This document shows positions 1 through 6,656 of a DNA stretch of 11,595 nucleotides, in pieces (position 1 is the stretch's first letter; each line of letters opens with the position of its first letter). The notes beneath the pieces are model-generated. The model was given only the letters and a program-made list of their open reading frames with translations, was not told the DNA's origin and ran no database searches. The stretch is from Fimbriimonadaceae bacterium. GTDB lineage: Bacteria; Armatimonadota; Fimbriimonadia; Fimbriimonadales; Fimbriimonadaceae. The DNA lies in NCBI GenBank assembly GCA_020851885.1, contig JADZBW010000399.1, forward strand, positions 1 to 11,595, given 5' to 3'. Made by a program: the position numbers and the translations under genes.

Positions 1-370
1 CGTGATCGAGCGATGGCTGGCAAGAGATCCGGATATTCGTTCGGCGGTGAAGCAGGTGACCAGGCTTGGAGCACGCGGCAGCGCCGCCTTCCTCAGGGGA
101 GACATGATGGAACTGGCGTCGTGTATGAATGAGAATCAGAGTCTGATTCGCGATTGGGGTGGTTCGGGCGAGGCAATCGATCGTCTCGTTCAGGACTGCA
201 TGGAAGAAGGAGCTTTGGCGGCAAAACTTGCCGGAGCGGGGATGGGGGGAACGGTCATCGCACTTGGTTTGAATCTCCCGGAGCTTGAGCAACGACTTCG
301 TAATCGCGGCTATGAGAACTTCATGCGACCCAGTTCCCAGCCTGGGTTGACGATCGAGGTTCTGGAGTAG
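1..370 (+). CDS. GHMP-family kinase, C-terminal part (5' end outside window)
   Basis: This is the C-terminal ~122 residues of a GHMP-superfamily kinase (the fold of galactokinase, homoserine, mevalonate and phosphomevalonate kinases), which transfers phosphate from ATP to a small metabolite in the cytoplasm. The identifying feature is the glycine-rich C-domain motif KLAGAGMGGTVIAL at about residues 75-88 of the visible part. It is preceded by an MNENQSLI helix (residues 42-49) that resembles the MNxNHxLL segment of mevalonate-kinase-like members. The reading frame is open to the left edge, so the GTG at position 2 is unlikely to be the real start; full-length members are about 300-350 residues. 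The stop codon lies 2 bp before the next gene, so the two are co-transcribed. The N-terminal substrate-binding half is missing. Mevalonate, a sugar or a sugar acid are all possible substrates, and the neighbouring isomerase favours a sugar only weakly. Confidence 0.8.
   Translation, partial: VIERWLARDPDIRSAVKQVTRLGARGSAAFLRGDMMELASCMNENQSLIRDWGGSGEAIDRLVQDCMEEGALAAKLAGAGMGGTVIALGLNLPELEQRLRNRGYENFMRPSSQPGLTIEVLE
364..367 (+). promoter_or_regulatory. Ribosome binding site of the isomerase-like gene
   Basis: GGAG lies 5 nt before the ATG at 373 and overlaps the last codons of the kinase gene. It fixes the isomerase start and indicates translational coupling. It is the only well-spaced Shine-Dalgarno site among the starts visible in this window. 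Confidence 0.7.
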
Positions 371-372
371 CG

Positions 373-1164
373 ATGCGACTTGCCGCCCAACTGTACACGC
401 TCAGAGATTTCACCCAGACCGGCGCCGAGTTCCACAACACGCTCCGCAAGGTTCGTGAGATTGGCTATCTGGATGTTCAGCTCTCGGCGATCGGCTGCAT
501 GTCTGGACCGACGCCCCTCGTGAACGCACGCCAATGTCGCGAAATGCTGGATGAATCAGGGCTCCGAGCGCCCCTCACCCATCGTGGCTGGGATGAGATC
601 ACCGAGCGTACGGACGAATGCATCGCCTTCCATGCCGCGATTGGGGCAGAGTTGGTTGCGGTCGGGTCCATCCCTGGGCCGTATCGTGCGGACGGGCTCG
701 ATGGGTACCGCCGCTTCGTCGACGATGCCGAGCCCGCCATCGAGAGGTTAGGGAGGGCAGGCATCGCTTTCGCCTATCATAACCATGCCTTCGAGTTCGA
801 GCGTATGGGCGCAAGTGGGGAACGGCCATTCGACGTCATGTGCGATCGCGGTTCCGCTGGATTTGGATTTGAAATCGACACCTACTGGGTCGTCCATGCA
901 GGAATCGACCTCCTCAGCGTCATCCGGAAACTAAGTGGCAGGGTGCCAATGGTGCATTGGAAGGACAAGGTTCCGGTAGGCAACGAGGTCCGAATGGCGC
1001 CCGTAGGCGAGGGCAATATGGATTGGCCCCAAATCCTCGCAAGCTGTAAAGGAGCAGGGACCACCCTCGGAGCCGTGGAGCAGGATGATTGCTACGGACG
1101 CGATCCCTTCGATTGCCTTGCGTCGAGTTATCGCTACCTATCGGCACTGTATGCCACGATTTAG
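373..1164 (+). CDS. Sugar phosphate isomerase/epimerase-like TIM barrel
   Basis: This 263-residue protein belongs to the AP_endonuc_2/xylose isomerase-like TIM-barrel superfamily (PF01261), which holds cytoplasmic metal-dependent sugar isomerases and epimerases such as IolE, IolI and many uncharacterised members. Family signatures appear in order: an N-terminal AAQLYTLRD strand (residues 4-12), a YHNHAFEFE metal-site segment near the middle, FEIDTYWVVHAG about 30 residues later, VHWKDK, a VGEGNMDWPQIL segment, and a C-terminal VEQDDCYGRDPFDC. The His and Glu/Asp residues of these segments are the usual divalent-metal ligands, so the enzyme looks intact. The length is normal for the family. 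The ATG is supported by GGAG at good spacing and by the N-terminal strand beginning at once. It follows the GHMP kinase by 2 bp. The exact substrate cannot be read from sequence; a role in sugar or keto-sugar interconversion is inferred. Confidence 0.85.
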   Translation: MRLAAQLYTLRDFTQTGAEFHNTLRKVREIGYLDVQLSAIGCMSGPTPLVNARQCREMLDESGLRAPLTHRGWDEITERTDECIAFHAAIGAELVAVGSIPGPYRADGLDGYRRFVDDAEPAIERLGRAGIAFAYHNHAFEFERMGASGERPFDVMCDRGSAGFGFEIDTYWVVHAGIDLLSVIRKLSGRVPMVHWKDKVPVGNEVRMAPVGEGNMDWPQILASCKGAGTTLGAVEQDDCYGRDPFDCLASSYRYLSALYATI

Positions 1165-1229
1165 GTTCGATAGCGCTTCCCCATCGACATGATCAAGCAC
1201 CGGAGACCTGCACCCGGATATCATCTCAT

Positions 1230-1252
1230 TTCGTCGGTCTTTTGCAGACGAA
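1230..1252 (+). promoter_or_regulatory. Small hairpin just before the kimA-like start
   Basis: TTCGTC (1230-1235) and GACGAA (1247-1252) form a perfect 6-bp stem with an 11-nt loop, ending 7 nt before the ATG at 1260. There is no Shine-Dalgarno sequence between hairpin and start. It could modulate translation, but a 6-bp stem may also arise by chance. A TATCAT at 1219-1224 (5 of 6 matches to a -10 box) precedes it, without a convincing -35. Confidence 0.25.
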
Positions 1253-1259
1253 CGCACTT

Positions 1260-3143
1260 ATGAGCGCCCAAAATCCATTCTCATGGGGAAGCATCCGCCG
1301 AATCCTGCTCGGCAAGCCCATTCCCACATCCAGAGCAAGCCACGAACGGTTGTCGCCGCTGATCGGACTGCCTGTCTTTGCATCGGATGCCCTGTCCTCA
1401 GTGGCCTACGCAACGGAAGCGATTCTCAGCATTTTGATCCTGATGTCGATTGCGGCATTGCAATATCAGATCTTCATCACCTTCGCGGTTTGCGTACTCA
1501 TCCTCGTCGTCGCCATCTCCTACCAGATGACGATTCAGGCCTACCCACAAGGTGGTGGCTCCTATATTGTCGCCACGGACAACCTGGGGACGAGGCCCGG
1601 GTTGATTGCCGGTGCGGCACTGATGATCGACTATGTGCTTACCGTTGCGGTATCGATTGCCGCCGGCGTTGCCGCCATCACTTCGGCATATCCATCGCTT
1701 CACAACTATTTGGTTCCACTGGCGCTGTTCTTCATCGCGATGGTGGCTCTTGCCAATCTGCGCGGCGTGAAGGAGTCCGGAGCGCTCTTTGCAGTTCCCA
1801 CTTATGCGTTCGTCCTCGCCATCGTCCTTGTCCTCATATTCGCAATCTCGAAGTCGCTGGGAACCCCGGCTGCCCTCCCCCATGTAGAAGCGAGGAATGC
1901 GGCGGGCAAGAGTCTGATTGGAATGGAAGCCGCTTTTCCCATTTGGTTCATCATCTTGAGGTCCTTTGCCGCTGGATGCACCGCGCTGACCGGCATTGAA
2001 GCGGTAAGCGACGGGGTCCAGGCATTCAAGGCCCCAGAAGCAAAGAACGCGATCACCACCCTTCGATGGATGGCCATCATTCTCCTGTCGATGTTCCTGG
2101 GATTGGGATATGTCGTCCAACATATGCCGACGATCTACCTTCACTCGACGGACAATCCGGAGTTTAGAACGGTCGTTTCGCAGGTTGCCGCATGGGCGTT
2201 CGGCGGGACTCACCACCCGCTCTACTTTTTCGTCCAATTCTCAACTTTCGCGATTCTGATCCTTGCGGCGAACACCGCATTTGCGGATTTTCCCCGGCTC
2301 TGCAGCTTCATCGCGAGGGATGGTTTCTTGCCCAGGCCGCTGGCAAGGCAAGGGGACCGTCTCGTCTTCCATAACGGGATCATCATCCTGTCCGTCGCCG
2401 CCGGGCTTCTCGTCTACAGGTACAAAGGTGAACTGGACGGATTGCTGCCACTGTACGCAGTCGGCGTATTCACCGCTTTCACCTTGAGCCAATTGGGGAT
2501 GGTTTTCCATTGGTTCAAGAAGAAACCGACCGGTTGGGGCAGGAAAGCAGCCCTCAATATCCTGGGAACGGCGATTTGTTTCGCGGTTCTCCTGATCATT
2601 GCCGTCACCAAATTTACGGAAGGCGCCTGGGTCATCTTGATCCTGCTGGTCGTTGTCATCGCCATGTTCCTCGCGATTCGCAGGCGCTACGATACGATGT
2701 CCAGTCAGTTGGTCATTGGTGAAGTCACTCCGGCGATGCCACGCGGCCATACGTCGTTGCTACTGGTGCCGCGGGTACACAATGGCATCCTGCAGGCTCT
2801 CAACTATGCTCGTGTCACCGACCCTGACTGCCAAGCGATTCACGTTGCCATCGACGAACGGCGGATTGCCGAGATTCAGGAAACTTGGGCCGAGTTCGGA
2901 GAAAACGTGCCCATGGTTGTGCTGAGGTCACCCTATCGTTCCCTCATCGATCCGGTACTCGATTACGTTGATGAGCTTCTGAGGGAGAACCCTGAGCAAG
3001 TTATTACCGTCATAGTCCCAGAGGCCGTATCGACGAAGTGGTACCACAAGCTCCTTCAAGAGAACGTAGCCCAACAACTGAAGAACGCGCTTGGCATGCG
3101 TCCCAACGTTGTGGTGACCAATGTGAAGTATTTCTTGAAGTGA
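1260..3143 (+). CDS. kimA: KimA-like K+/H+ symporter of the APC superfamily
   Basis: This 627-residue protein closely resembles, as I recall the sequence, Bacillus subtilis KimA (YdaO), a high-affinity proton-coupled potassium importer in the inner membrane. It has an N-terminal LLGKP segment (16-20) and about 12 hydrophobic helices between residues 35 and 473. A cytoplasmic C-terminal domain follows (about 480-627) with the KimA-like pattern LLVPRVHNG...PYRSLIDP. Residues equivalent to the KimA cation site are present: D43 and Y50 (SSDALSSVAY context), D124, Y125 and S132 (DYVLTVAVS), T244 and E247 (ALTGIEA), and Y399 (LPLYAVGVF). The YPQGGGSYIV loop at 95-104 is also typical. The frame is open back to 1089, inside the previous gene, but homology begins at ATG 1260. 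There is no clear Shine-Dalgarno site. The creatininase-like gene follows 4 bp after the stop, so the two are probably one operon. A substrate other than K+ cannot be fully excluded. Confidence 0.85.
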   Translation: MSAQNPFSWGSIRRILLGKPIPTSRASHERLSPLIGLPVFASDALSSVAYATEAILSILILMSIAALQYQIFITFAVCVLILVVAISYQMTIQAYPQGGGSYIVATDNLGTRPGLIAGAALMIDYVLTVAVSIAAGVAAITSAYPSLHNYLVPLALFFIAMVALANLRGVKESGALFAVPTYAFVLAIVLVLIFAISKSLGTPAALPHVEARNAAGKSLIGMEAAFPIWFIILRSFAAGCTALTGIEAVSDGVQAFKAPEAKNAITTLRWMAIILLSMFLGLGYVVQHMPTIYLHSTDNPEFRTVVSQVAAWAFGGTHHPLYFFVQFSTFAILILAANTAFADFPRLCSFIARDGFLPRPLARQGDRLVFHNGIIILSVAAGLLVYRYKGELDGLLPLYAVGVFTAFTLSQLGMVFHWFKKKPTGWGRKAALNILGTAICFAVLLIIAVTKFTEGAWVILILLVVVIAMFLAIRRRYDTMSSQLVIGEVTPAMPRGHTSLLLVPRVHNGILQALNYARVTDPDCQAIHVAIDERRIAEIQETWAEFGENVPMVVLRSPYRSLIDPVLDYVDELLRENPEQVITVIVPEAVSTKWYHKLLQENVAQQLKNALGMRPNVVVTNVKYFLK

Positions 3144-3147
3144 GAGG

Positions 3148-3912
3148 ATGATCAGACGGTACGGGGAGATGAAGCCCGATCAGGTCCAACGGGCGATTCA
3201 GGAAGCTGGTGTGGCGATCCTGCCCATTGGAGCGCTCGATTGGCATGGCGACCACCTCCCGTACGGCGTCGACGGCATCCTTGCGGAATCATTTGCCGAA
3301 CGCCTCGCCGAGCGGGTGAATGGCGTTCTTCTGCCCACCCTCTATGCTCCAATGACCACGCTGCCGGAGGCCCATTCCCTTTGTGTGCGCAGCGAGACGT
3401 TCCGAGGGCTCGTCTTCGATCACCTCAATTCCCTGAAGTCCATTGGTTTTCGTACCGTCTGCATCGTGACGGGCCACTATGCGCAAGGGCACTTGGTTGA
3501 GCTTTACGAAGCCGCCACTGCCTTCATTGGCGCCGAACTCTACGTGATCGCCGCCGCCCCTCTGGAAGTCCTTGAGGAGGACTCCCTGCTCGACCATGCG
3601 GGCAAGTGGGAAACGGCGCAAATGCTGGCGCTAAGGCCGGATCTCGTCGATCTAACGAGGGTCCGCGAGCCCCTCACTCCGAAGAACTCGGGAGTTCTTG
3701 GCGATGATCCACGGTGCGCGAACGCAGAAGAGGCACGCAAAGTGATCGAGCAAGCCCTGGACCTATGGGTGAATTGGATCGAACAGCCTGACCGAAGGTC
3801 GATTGAACGATTCTATGTCCGGCGGATCAAAGCCATCCAAGATTACTTGGAAGAGTACGCCGCCCTCAGTTGGGAACAAGCGGTCCGCGAGTGGTGGGAC
3901 AAGAGGGACTAG
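3148..3912 (+). CDS. Creatininase-family metalloprotein
   Basis: This 254-residue protein is a creatininase-family (PF02633) amidohydrolase-type protein, probably cytoplasmic. The family includes creatininase, the peptidase MftE and FAPy deformylase, which use two bound metals to hydrolyse C-N bonds. The N-terminal ILPIGALDWHGDHLPYGVD (24-42) matches the usual LPxGSxExHGPHLPxxTD motif, with D31 where Glu is normal and H33 and D42 kept. GH110 (VTGHYAQGH) matches the NGHGGN or NGHYEN site. HAGKWET (150-156) matches HAGExET, with Lys replacing the first Glu. GVLGDDP (183-189) matches the C-terminal GVxGDP turn. Most ligands are kept, so it is either an active variant or a repurposed member. It starts 4 bp after the kimA-like stop; GAGAGG at 3142-3147 abuts the ATG with no spacing, so the start is somewhat uncertain (ATG 3169 is the alternative). 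The substrate is unknown. Confidence 0.85.
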   Translation: MIRRYGEMKPDQVQRAIQEAGVAILPIGALDWHGDHLPYGVDGILAESFAERLAERVNGVLLPTLYAPMTTLPEAHSLCVRSETFRGLVFDHLNSLKSIGFRTVCIVTGHYAQGHLVELYEAATAFIGAELYVIAAAPLEVLEEDSLLDHAGKWETAQMLALRPDLVDLTRVREPLTPKNSGVLGDDPRCANAEEARKVIEQALDLWVNWIEQPDRRSIERFYVRRIKAIQDYLEEYAALSWEQAVREWWDKRD

Positions 3913-3966
3913 GTCGCGCTTCGACACCCGTTCGTAGATGGTTTTGACGACATTCCCCAAAGCATC

Positions 3967-3987
3967 GGGTGCTGAAAGGTAGCATCC
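3967..3987 (+). promoter_or_regulatory. Hairpin with a GAAAGG loop upstream of the ThuA-like gene
   Basis: GGGTGCT (3967-3973) can pair with AGCATCC (3981-3987) over 7 bp including one G-U, closing a 7-nt loop GAAAGGT. The only purine-rich, Shine-Dalgarno-like stretch before the ATG at 3995 is therefore in the loop, 15 nt from the start. This may be coincidental. Confidence 0.25.
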
Positions 3988-3994
3988 CATCGAT

Positions 3995-4741
3995 ATGTCT
4001 CAGAAATTGAACGTCCTCGTGTGGGACGAGAACCCGCCTCATGCTCCCAAGGAGATCTACCCCGACCAGATCCGTGGCGCCATTGCCCAGGGCCTCCAGG
4101 CTTTCGACAAGGAAGGCCAACTCAATGTCGACGTTGCCCACTTGGACGAGGCCGATCAGGGCGTTCCGGAGCGCCTTCTTGCCAATACCGATGTGCTTCT
4201 TTGGTGGGGTCATGCGAGACATGGCCAAGTCGAGGACTCCCTTGCGCAACGCGTGAAGAAGCATGTCCGAGAGCGAGGGATGGGCTTCATATGCCTCCAT
4301 AGCGGTCATTACTCCAAGACATTTCAAGCCGTCCTGGGGTGTACGGGCCACCTTAAAGGCGGCTGGCGCGAGGCTGATGACGCCGAGATCATCACGGTAT
4401 GCGCTCCCAATCACCCGATTGCCGCTGGAGTCGAGGACTTCTCGCTTGAGGCGGAAGAGATGTACGGCTCTCCGTTTGAAGTGCCCGCTCCCGAAGTCCT
4501 CGTTTTGCAATCCCAGTTCACCGTTGGGAATGAGTACTTCCCTTGCGGTATTTGCTGGACGGTTGGAGAGGGTATCGATCCTCAGTTCACTTCGGGTCCA
4601 GGCGGTGGTAAGGGCCAAGGCGAAGGTAAGGGCCGGGTGTTCTATTTCCGCCCCGGCCATGAAACATACAAGACGTACTTCGACGAGCGCGTTCGCCGAG
4701 TGATCTATAACGGCGTCCGTTGGGCAGGTCGACTGGTCTAG
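3995..4741 (+). CDS. ThuA-like protein (trehalose-utilisation family)
   Basis: This 248-residue protein is a ThuA-like member (PF06283) of the class I glutamine amidotransferase-like fold, named after the Sinorhizobium trehalose utilisation protein ThuA. Landmarks run in order: N-terminal LNVLVWDENPPH (5-16), LLWWGHARHG (68-77), ICLHSGHYSKTF (99-110), HLKGGWRE (119-126), EEMYGSPFEVP (154-164), a central QFTVGNEYFPCG, and C-terminal GRVFYFRPGHETY (213-225). Length and motif order are normal. No signal peptide is visible, so it is cytoplasmic. Characterised ThuA acts in keto-sugar and disaccharide catabolism, but the exact chemistry is not settled and this paralog's substrate is unknown. It follows the creatininase-like gene after 82 bp and probably shares its transcript. 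Unusual features are a Gly-rich GKGQGE insertion at about 205-210 from an 18-bp partial duplication, and no good Shine-Dalgarno site. Confidence 0.85.
   Translation: MSQKLNVLVWDENPPHAPKEIYPDQIRGAIAQGLQAFDKEGQLNVDVAHLDEADQGVPERLLANTDVLLWWGHARHGQVEDSLAQRVKKHVRERGMGFICLHSGHYSKTFQAVLGCTGHLKGGWREADDAEIITVCAPNHPIAAGVEDFSLEAEEMYGSPFEVPAPEVLVLQSQFTVGNEYFPCGICWTVGEGIDPQFTSGPGGGKGQGEGKGRVFYFRPGHETYKTYFDERVRRVIYNGVRWAGRLV
4607..4634 (+). repeat. 18-bp-spaced direct repeat in the ThuA-like gene
   Basis: GGTAAGGGCC occurs at 4607-4616 and again at 4625-4634, exactly 18 bp apart and in frame. The intervening codons add six residues (GKGQGE) to the loop just before the conserved GRVFYF strand. It looks like an in-frame slippage or duplication event. 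Confidence 0.6.
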
Positions 4742-4751
4742 GCCGCGATCT

Positions 4752-4794
4752 GTAGCCCGTGGATTACCAATTCACGGTGAGAACCACGGGCTAC
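4752..4794. repeat. REP-like palindrome (11-bp perfect stem)
   Basis: GTAGCCCGTGG (4752-4762) and CCACGGGCTAC (4784-4794) are perfect 11-bp inverted repeats around a 21-nt loop. They fill most of the 76-bp spacer between the ThuA-like and DinB-like genes. There is no T-run on either side, so a classical intrinsic terminator is unlikely on sequence alone, although the stem could still help to end or protect the upstream transcript. The arm ends TAGCC/GGCTA match those of the palindrome at 9537-9561, which suggests a dispersed REP-type family. Confidence 0.6.
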
Positions 4795-4802
4795 CTGCTC
4801 CG

Positions 4803-4818
4803 TGCCACACTTGTGGCA
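4803..4818. promoter_or_regulatory. Operator-like dyad at the DinB-like start codon
   Basis: TGCCACA (4803-4809), a CT centre, and TGTGGCA (4812-4818) make a perfect 7+2+7 bp dyad. Its last base is the A of the DinB-family ATG. The 2-bp centre suits a dimeric DNA-binding protein better than an RNA hairpin. A repressor bound here would block initiation, especially if the mRNA is leaderless. No regulator gene is visible nearby. Confidence 0.35.
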
Positions 4819-5300
4819 TGACCCAGTTTGCGATTTCTTGGAGACTGTCACGCGGCCGATTCCTCGATGCGATCAAAGACCTGAACCAGGAGCAATTGAA
4901 CTGGCGGCTGCAACCGGGATCGCTGACGCTCGGGGAAGCCGCCCTGCATGTCGCAGGCGTGGAGGTCTCCTTTGTTTCTCAGTTGACCGACGCAACCCTG
5001 GACGATTTGCGGTCGAAGCTCAAGTTGGCGGCAACCGAAGGCGTGGTCAACGACAATCCATTTCCATTCACGGCCGACGAAATCACGCCCGAGTTGGTGG
5101 CAATGAGCTTGGATTTGGCCGAGCAGATGGCGCGACCCCTGTTGGAGAATCCAAGCCGGGCTGTCTTGGAGAAAGAGATCGTCAGCGCCCTCGGGCCAGT
5201 CATTACTGGTGAAGGCGCGCTGGCGCGTTTCGCGTTCCATCCCGGTTACCACCAAGGGCAGGCTCATTTGATCCGGACGGCGCCCGGATTTCCGGCGTAG
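4818..5300 (+). CDS. DinB-family (DinB/YfiT-like) four-helix putative metalloenzyme
   Basis: This 160-residue protein has the DinB/YfiT-like four-helix-bundle layout. These small cytoplasmic metal-binding proteins include thiol-dependent (mycothiol or bacillithiol) S-transferases and many members of unknown function. The usual three-His site is visible: H44 (AALHVAGVE), then H141 and H145 (HPGYHQGQAHLIR, the family's HxxxHxGQ helix). An N-terminal helix (RGRFLDAIKDLNQEQLNWR, residues 12-30) carries the characteristic LxxLxxEQLxW pattern. The length is normal and the protein looks complete. It has no Shine-Dalgarno sequence. The ATG directly follows a 16-bp palindrome, and a CACACT sits 6 nt before it. 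It ends 10 bp from the convergent kinase gene. The substrate or thiol cofactor cannot be assigned. The name is historical and does not imply the DinB DNA polymerase. Confidence 0.85.
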   Translation: MTQFAISWRLSRGRFLDAIKDLNQEQLNWRLQPGSLTLGEAALHVAGVEVSFVSQLTDATLDDLRSKLKLAATEGVVNDNPFPFTADEITPELVAMSLDLAEQMARPLLENPSRAVLEKEIVSALGPVITGEGALARFAFHPGYHQGQAHLIRTAPGFPA

Positions 5301-5310
5301 GTCGTCCCGC

Positions 5311-6561
5311 CTAGAGCCCTTCCACCATCGGCACACGCGACTGAAAGTCAGCCAACATGGTATTCGCCTTGGCCTCATGCTCCAAGAGCTTTTCAAACAG
5401 CCTAATTTGGACCATCGCCCGGACCTTGTTCAAGTCCCGCGGATCTTGCGAGCCGAGTTGGAAGTAGGTGTCGCCTCGAAGGTAATCGGCGAGGAAGCGC
5501 ACGCCCAATTCAAGAGCGATTACTTGGACGGCTCGTGGCATCAGGGCAATCTCCTCTTGAGTTGCGGTGGAGGCGGTGCTCAGGAACCCTTCCGTGACCG
5601 CGGCATAAACTGCTTCGTCGACGGCAACGAGCGACAGATCGCGCTCTTTCTCGCCCGCCACATTGACAAGGGATCGGACCATGTCGCCCCAGTCGGCCAA
5701 CCAGGTGAGGGGCATGATCGTGTCGAGGTCGACAAGCGACATGACGCGGCCAGTCAGGGCCTCGAACAAGAAGTTCTCGATCTTGGTGTCGCCGTGGATC
5801 GCGGTCGTTCGAATTCGCCCCGAATCGCGATGCGTACCCAGCGACAGGGCCAAATCCCGGTACACAAGCGCGGTCTGGATGAACGGCTGAAGTTCACGGT
5901 CGTGCAAGCGATAAAGCCGTTCTTCTTCCGACAATGGGCAGAGGAAATGTCGCTCGGTGGCCGCACGAACCTCAGGGTCATGGGGGAGTCGGTGCTCCAC
6001 ATCCTCGATCGTGCGGCAGCCCTTGAGCGCCGCATCGAGCTGGTCGTAGTAAATCTGGGTGTTGCGATACCCTGGAAGTGCGGTGGGCACGGTCTCGGCG
6101 TCGATGGTATCCGTCAGATCGTGGTATATCGCAAGGCCCCTACCGACTTCGAATGCCGCTTCGGTTTGTCGATGATCGGGGAGCTCGGAGAGGGATTTAT
6201 AGCTAACGGTGCCTTCGATGTAGAGCATCATGCGCCAAACGCCACGATCCTCATGGAAGAGCCGACCGGTCTTGGTTGGCACCAGCTCTGGCACTTGCCA
6301 TCCGGTCTCCGCGCCGAGGCCCTGGTGGAGCGCCTGCTTCTGCGCCTCGATTGAAGCGATCATGCCCGCCATGACTCGCTCCGAAAGTGGGAAAACGTCG
6401 GGGTTGACGCGTTGCAGCAGGTAGGCGCGCTTCTCTGGTCCGGCAGAGATCAGAAGCGTATCCAGGTTGATGTTTCCCCGGCCTTCAAAGAACTCGATCT
6501 CAAAAGGAGATTCAATGTGGAATTGCAGGGCAATATCGCGGGCGTCATCGAGAGAGAGCAT
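5311..6561 (-). CDS. APH-fold sugar kinase, N-acetylhexosamine 1-kinase-like
   Basis: This 416-residue protein has the aminoglycoside phosphotransferase/choline kinase fold (PF01636). The nucleotide and catalytic site is intact: Brenner motif HGDTKIENFLF at 256-266, with D258 as catalytic base and N263, then the metal-binding VDLDT at 277-281, followed by a DWGDMVRSL helix (290-298). Small-molecule kinases such as NahK (N-acetylhexosamine 1-kinase) show the same HGDTKxxNxLF and DLDT arrangement. NahK makes GlcNAc-1-P or GalNAc-1-P from ATP in the cytoplasm. GH20 and GH95 glycosidase genes lie directly upstream on the same strand, which fits a role in using the released sugar. The frame is open to 6594, but that extension runs through a strong promoter, so ATG 6561 is preferred. 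Homoserine, choline or other sugar substrates remain possible. It is convergent with the DinB-like gene, separated by 10 bp. Confidence 0.75.
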   Translation of the reverse strand: MLSLDDARDIALQFHIESPFEIEFFEGRGNINLDTLLISAGPEKRAYLLQRVNPDVFPLSERVMAGMIASIEAQKQALHQGLGAETGWQVPELVPTKTGRLFHEDRGVWRMMLYIEGTVSYKSLSELPDHRQTEAAFEVGRGLAIYHDLTDTIDAETVPTALPGYRNTQIYYDQLDAALKGCRTIEDVEHRLPHDPEVRAATERHFLCPLSEEERLYRLHDRELQPFIQTALVYRDLALSLGTHRDSGRIRTTAIHGDTKIENFLFEALTGRVMSLVDLDTIMPLTWLADWGDMVRSLVNVAGEKERDLSLVAVDEAVYAAVTEGFLSTASTATQEEIALMPRAVQVIALELGVRFLADYLRGDTYFQLGSQDPRDLNKVRAMVQIRLFEKLLEHEAKANTMLADFQSRVPMVEGL

Positions 6562-6573
6562 AGAGCCGGGCAA

Positions 6574-6602
6574 AGTATAGCAAAAGACGATCACATTGTC
6601 TT
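6574..6602 (-). promoter_or_regulatory. Sigma70-type promoter of the kinase gene
   Basis: On the - strand, AAGACA (6602-6597, 4 of 6 matches to TTGACA) is 17 bp from TATACT (6579-6574, 5 of 6 matches to TATAAT). The predicted transcript would begin about 5-6 nt before ATG 6561, giving an almost leaderless mRNA with no room for a Shine-Dalgarno site. This means the kinase can be expressed separately from GH20 and GH95. Confidence 0.55.
6584..6602. promoter_or_regulatory. Imperfect 19-bp dyad overlapping the kinase -35
   Basis: On the + strand AAGACGATC, a central A, then CATTGTCTT matches its own reverse complement at 7 of 9 positions per arm. It covers the whole -35 hexamer and most of the spacer of the kinase promoter. 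That is the usual position for a repressor operator. The bound regulator is unknown. Confidence 0.35.
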
Positions 6603-6656
6603 AACAGATTCGCGATCAGGTTCACCATCGAGACGAGATTTTCAACGCAATGGTGG

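Noticed and set aside
1089..1259. N-terminal extension of the KimA-like protein
   Set aside because: It overlaps the end of the isomerase-like gene and has no similarity to KimA, whose homology begins near ATG 1260.
1165..1259. c-di-AMP (ydaO) riboswitch before the KimA-like gene
   Set aside because: The spacer is only 95 bp and lacks recognisable conserved ydaO motifs.
1398..2237. A 279-codon - strand frame opposite the KimA-like gene
   Set aside because: The product is highly charged with no family features; it is complementary to conserved membrane helices.
4752..4794. Classical Rho-independent terminator after the ThuA-like gene
   Set aside because: The stem is strong, but the 21-nt loop and the absence of a T-tract on either side do not fit.
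5301..5310. Bidirectional terminator between the convergent DinB and kinase genes
   Set aside because: The 10-bp gap holds no hairpin or T-run.
5377..6354. A 325-codon + strand frame opposite the kinase
   Set aside because: The - strand carries HGDxxxxN and DLDT motifs; the + strand product has no family features and an unusual Gly/Arg/His composition.
6562..6594. 11-residue N-terminal extension of the kinase
   Set aside because: It would be translated through the -10 box of a good promoter; ATG 6561 fits better.
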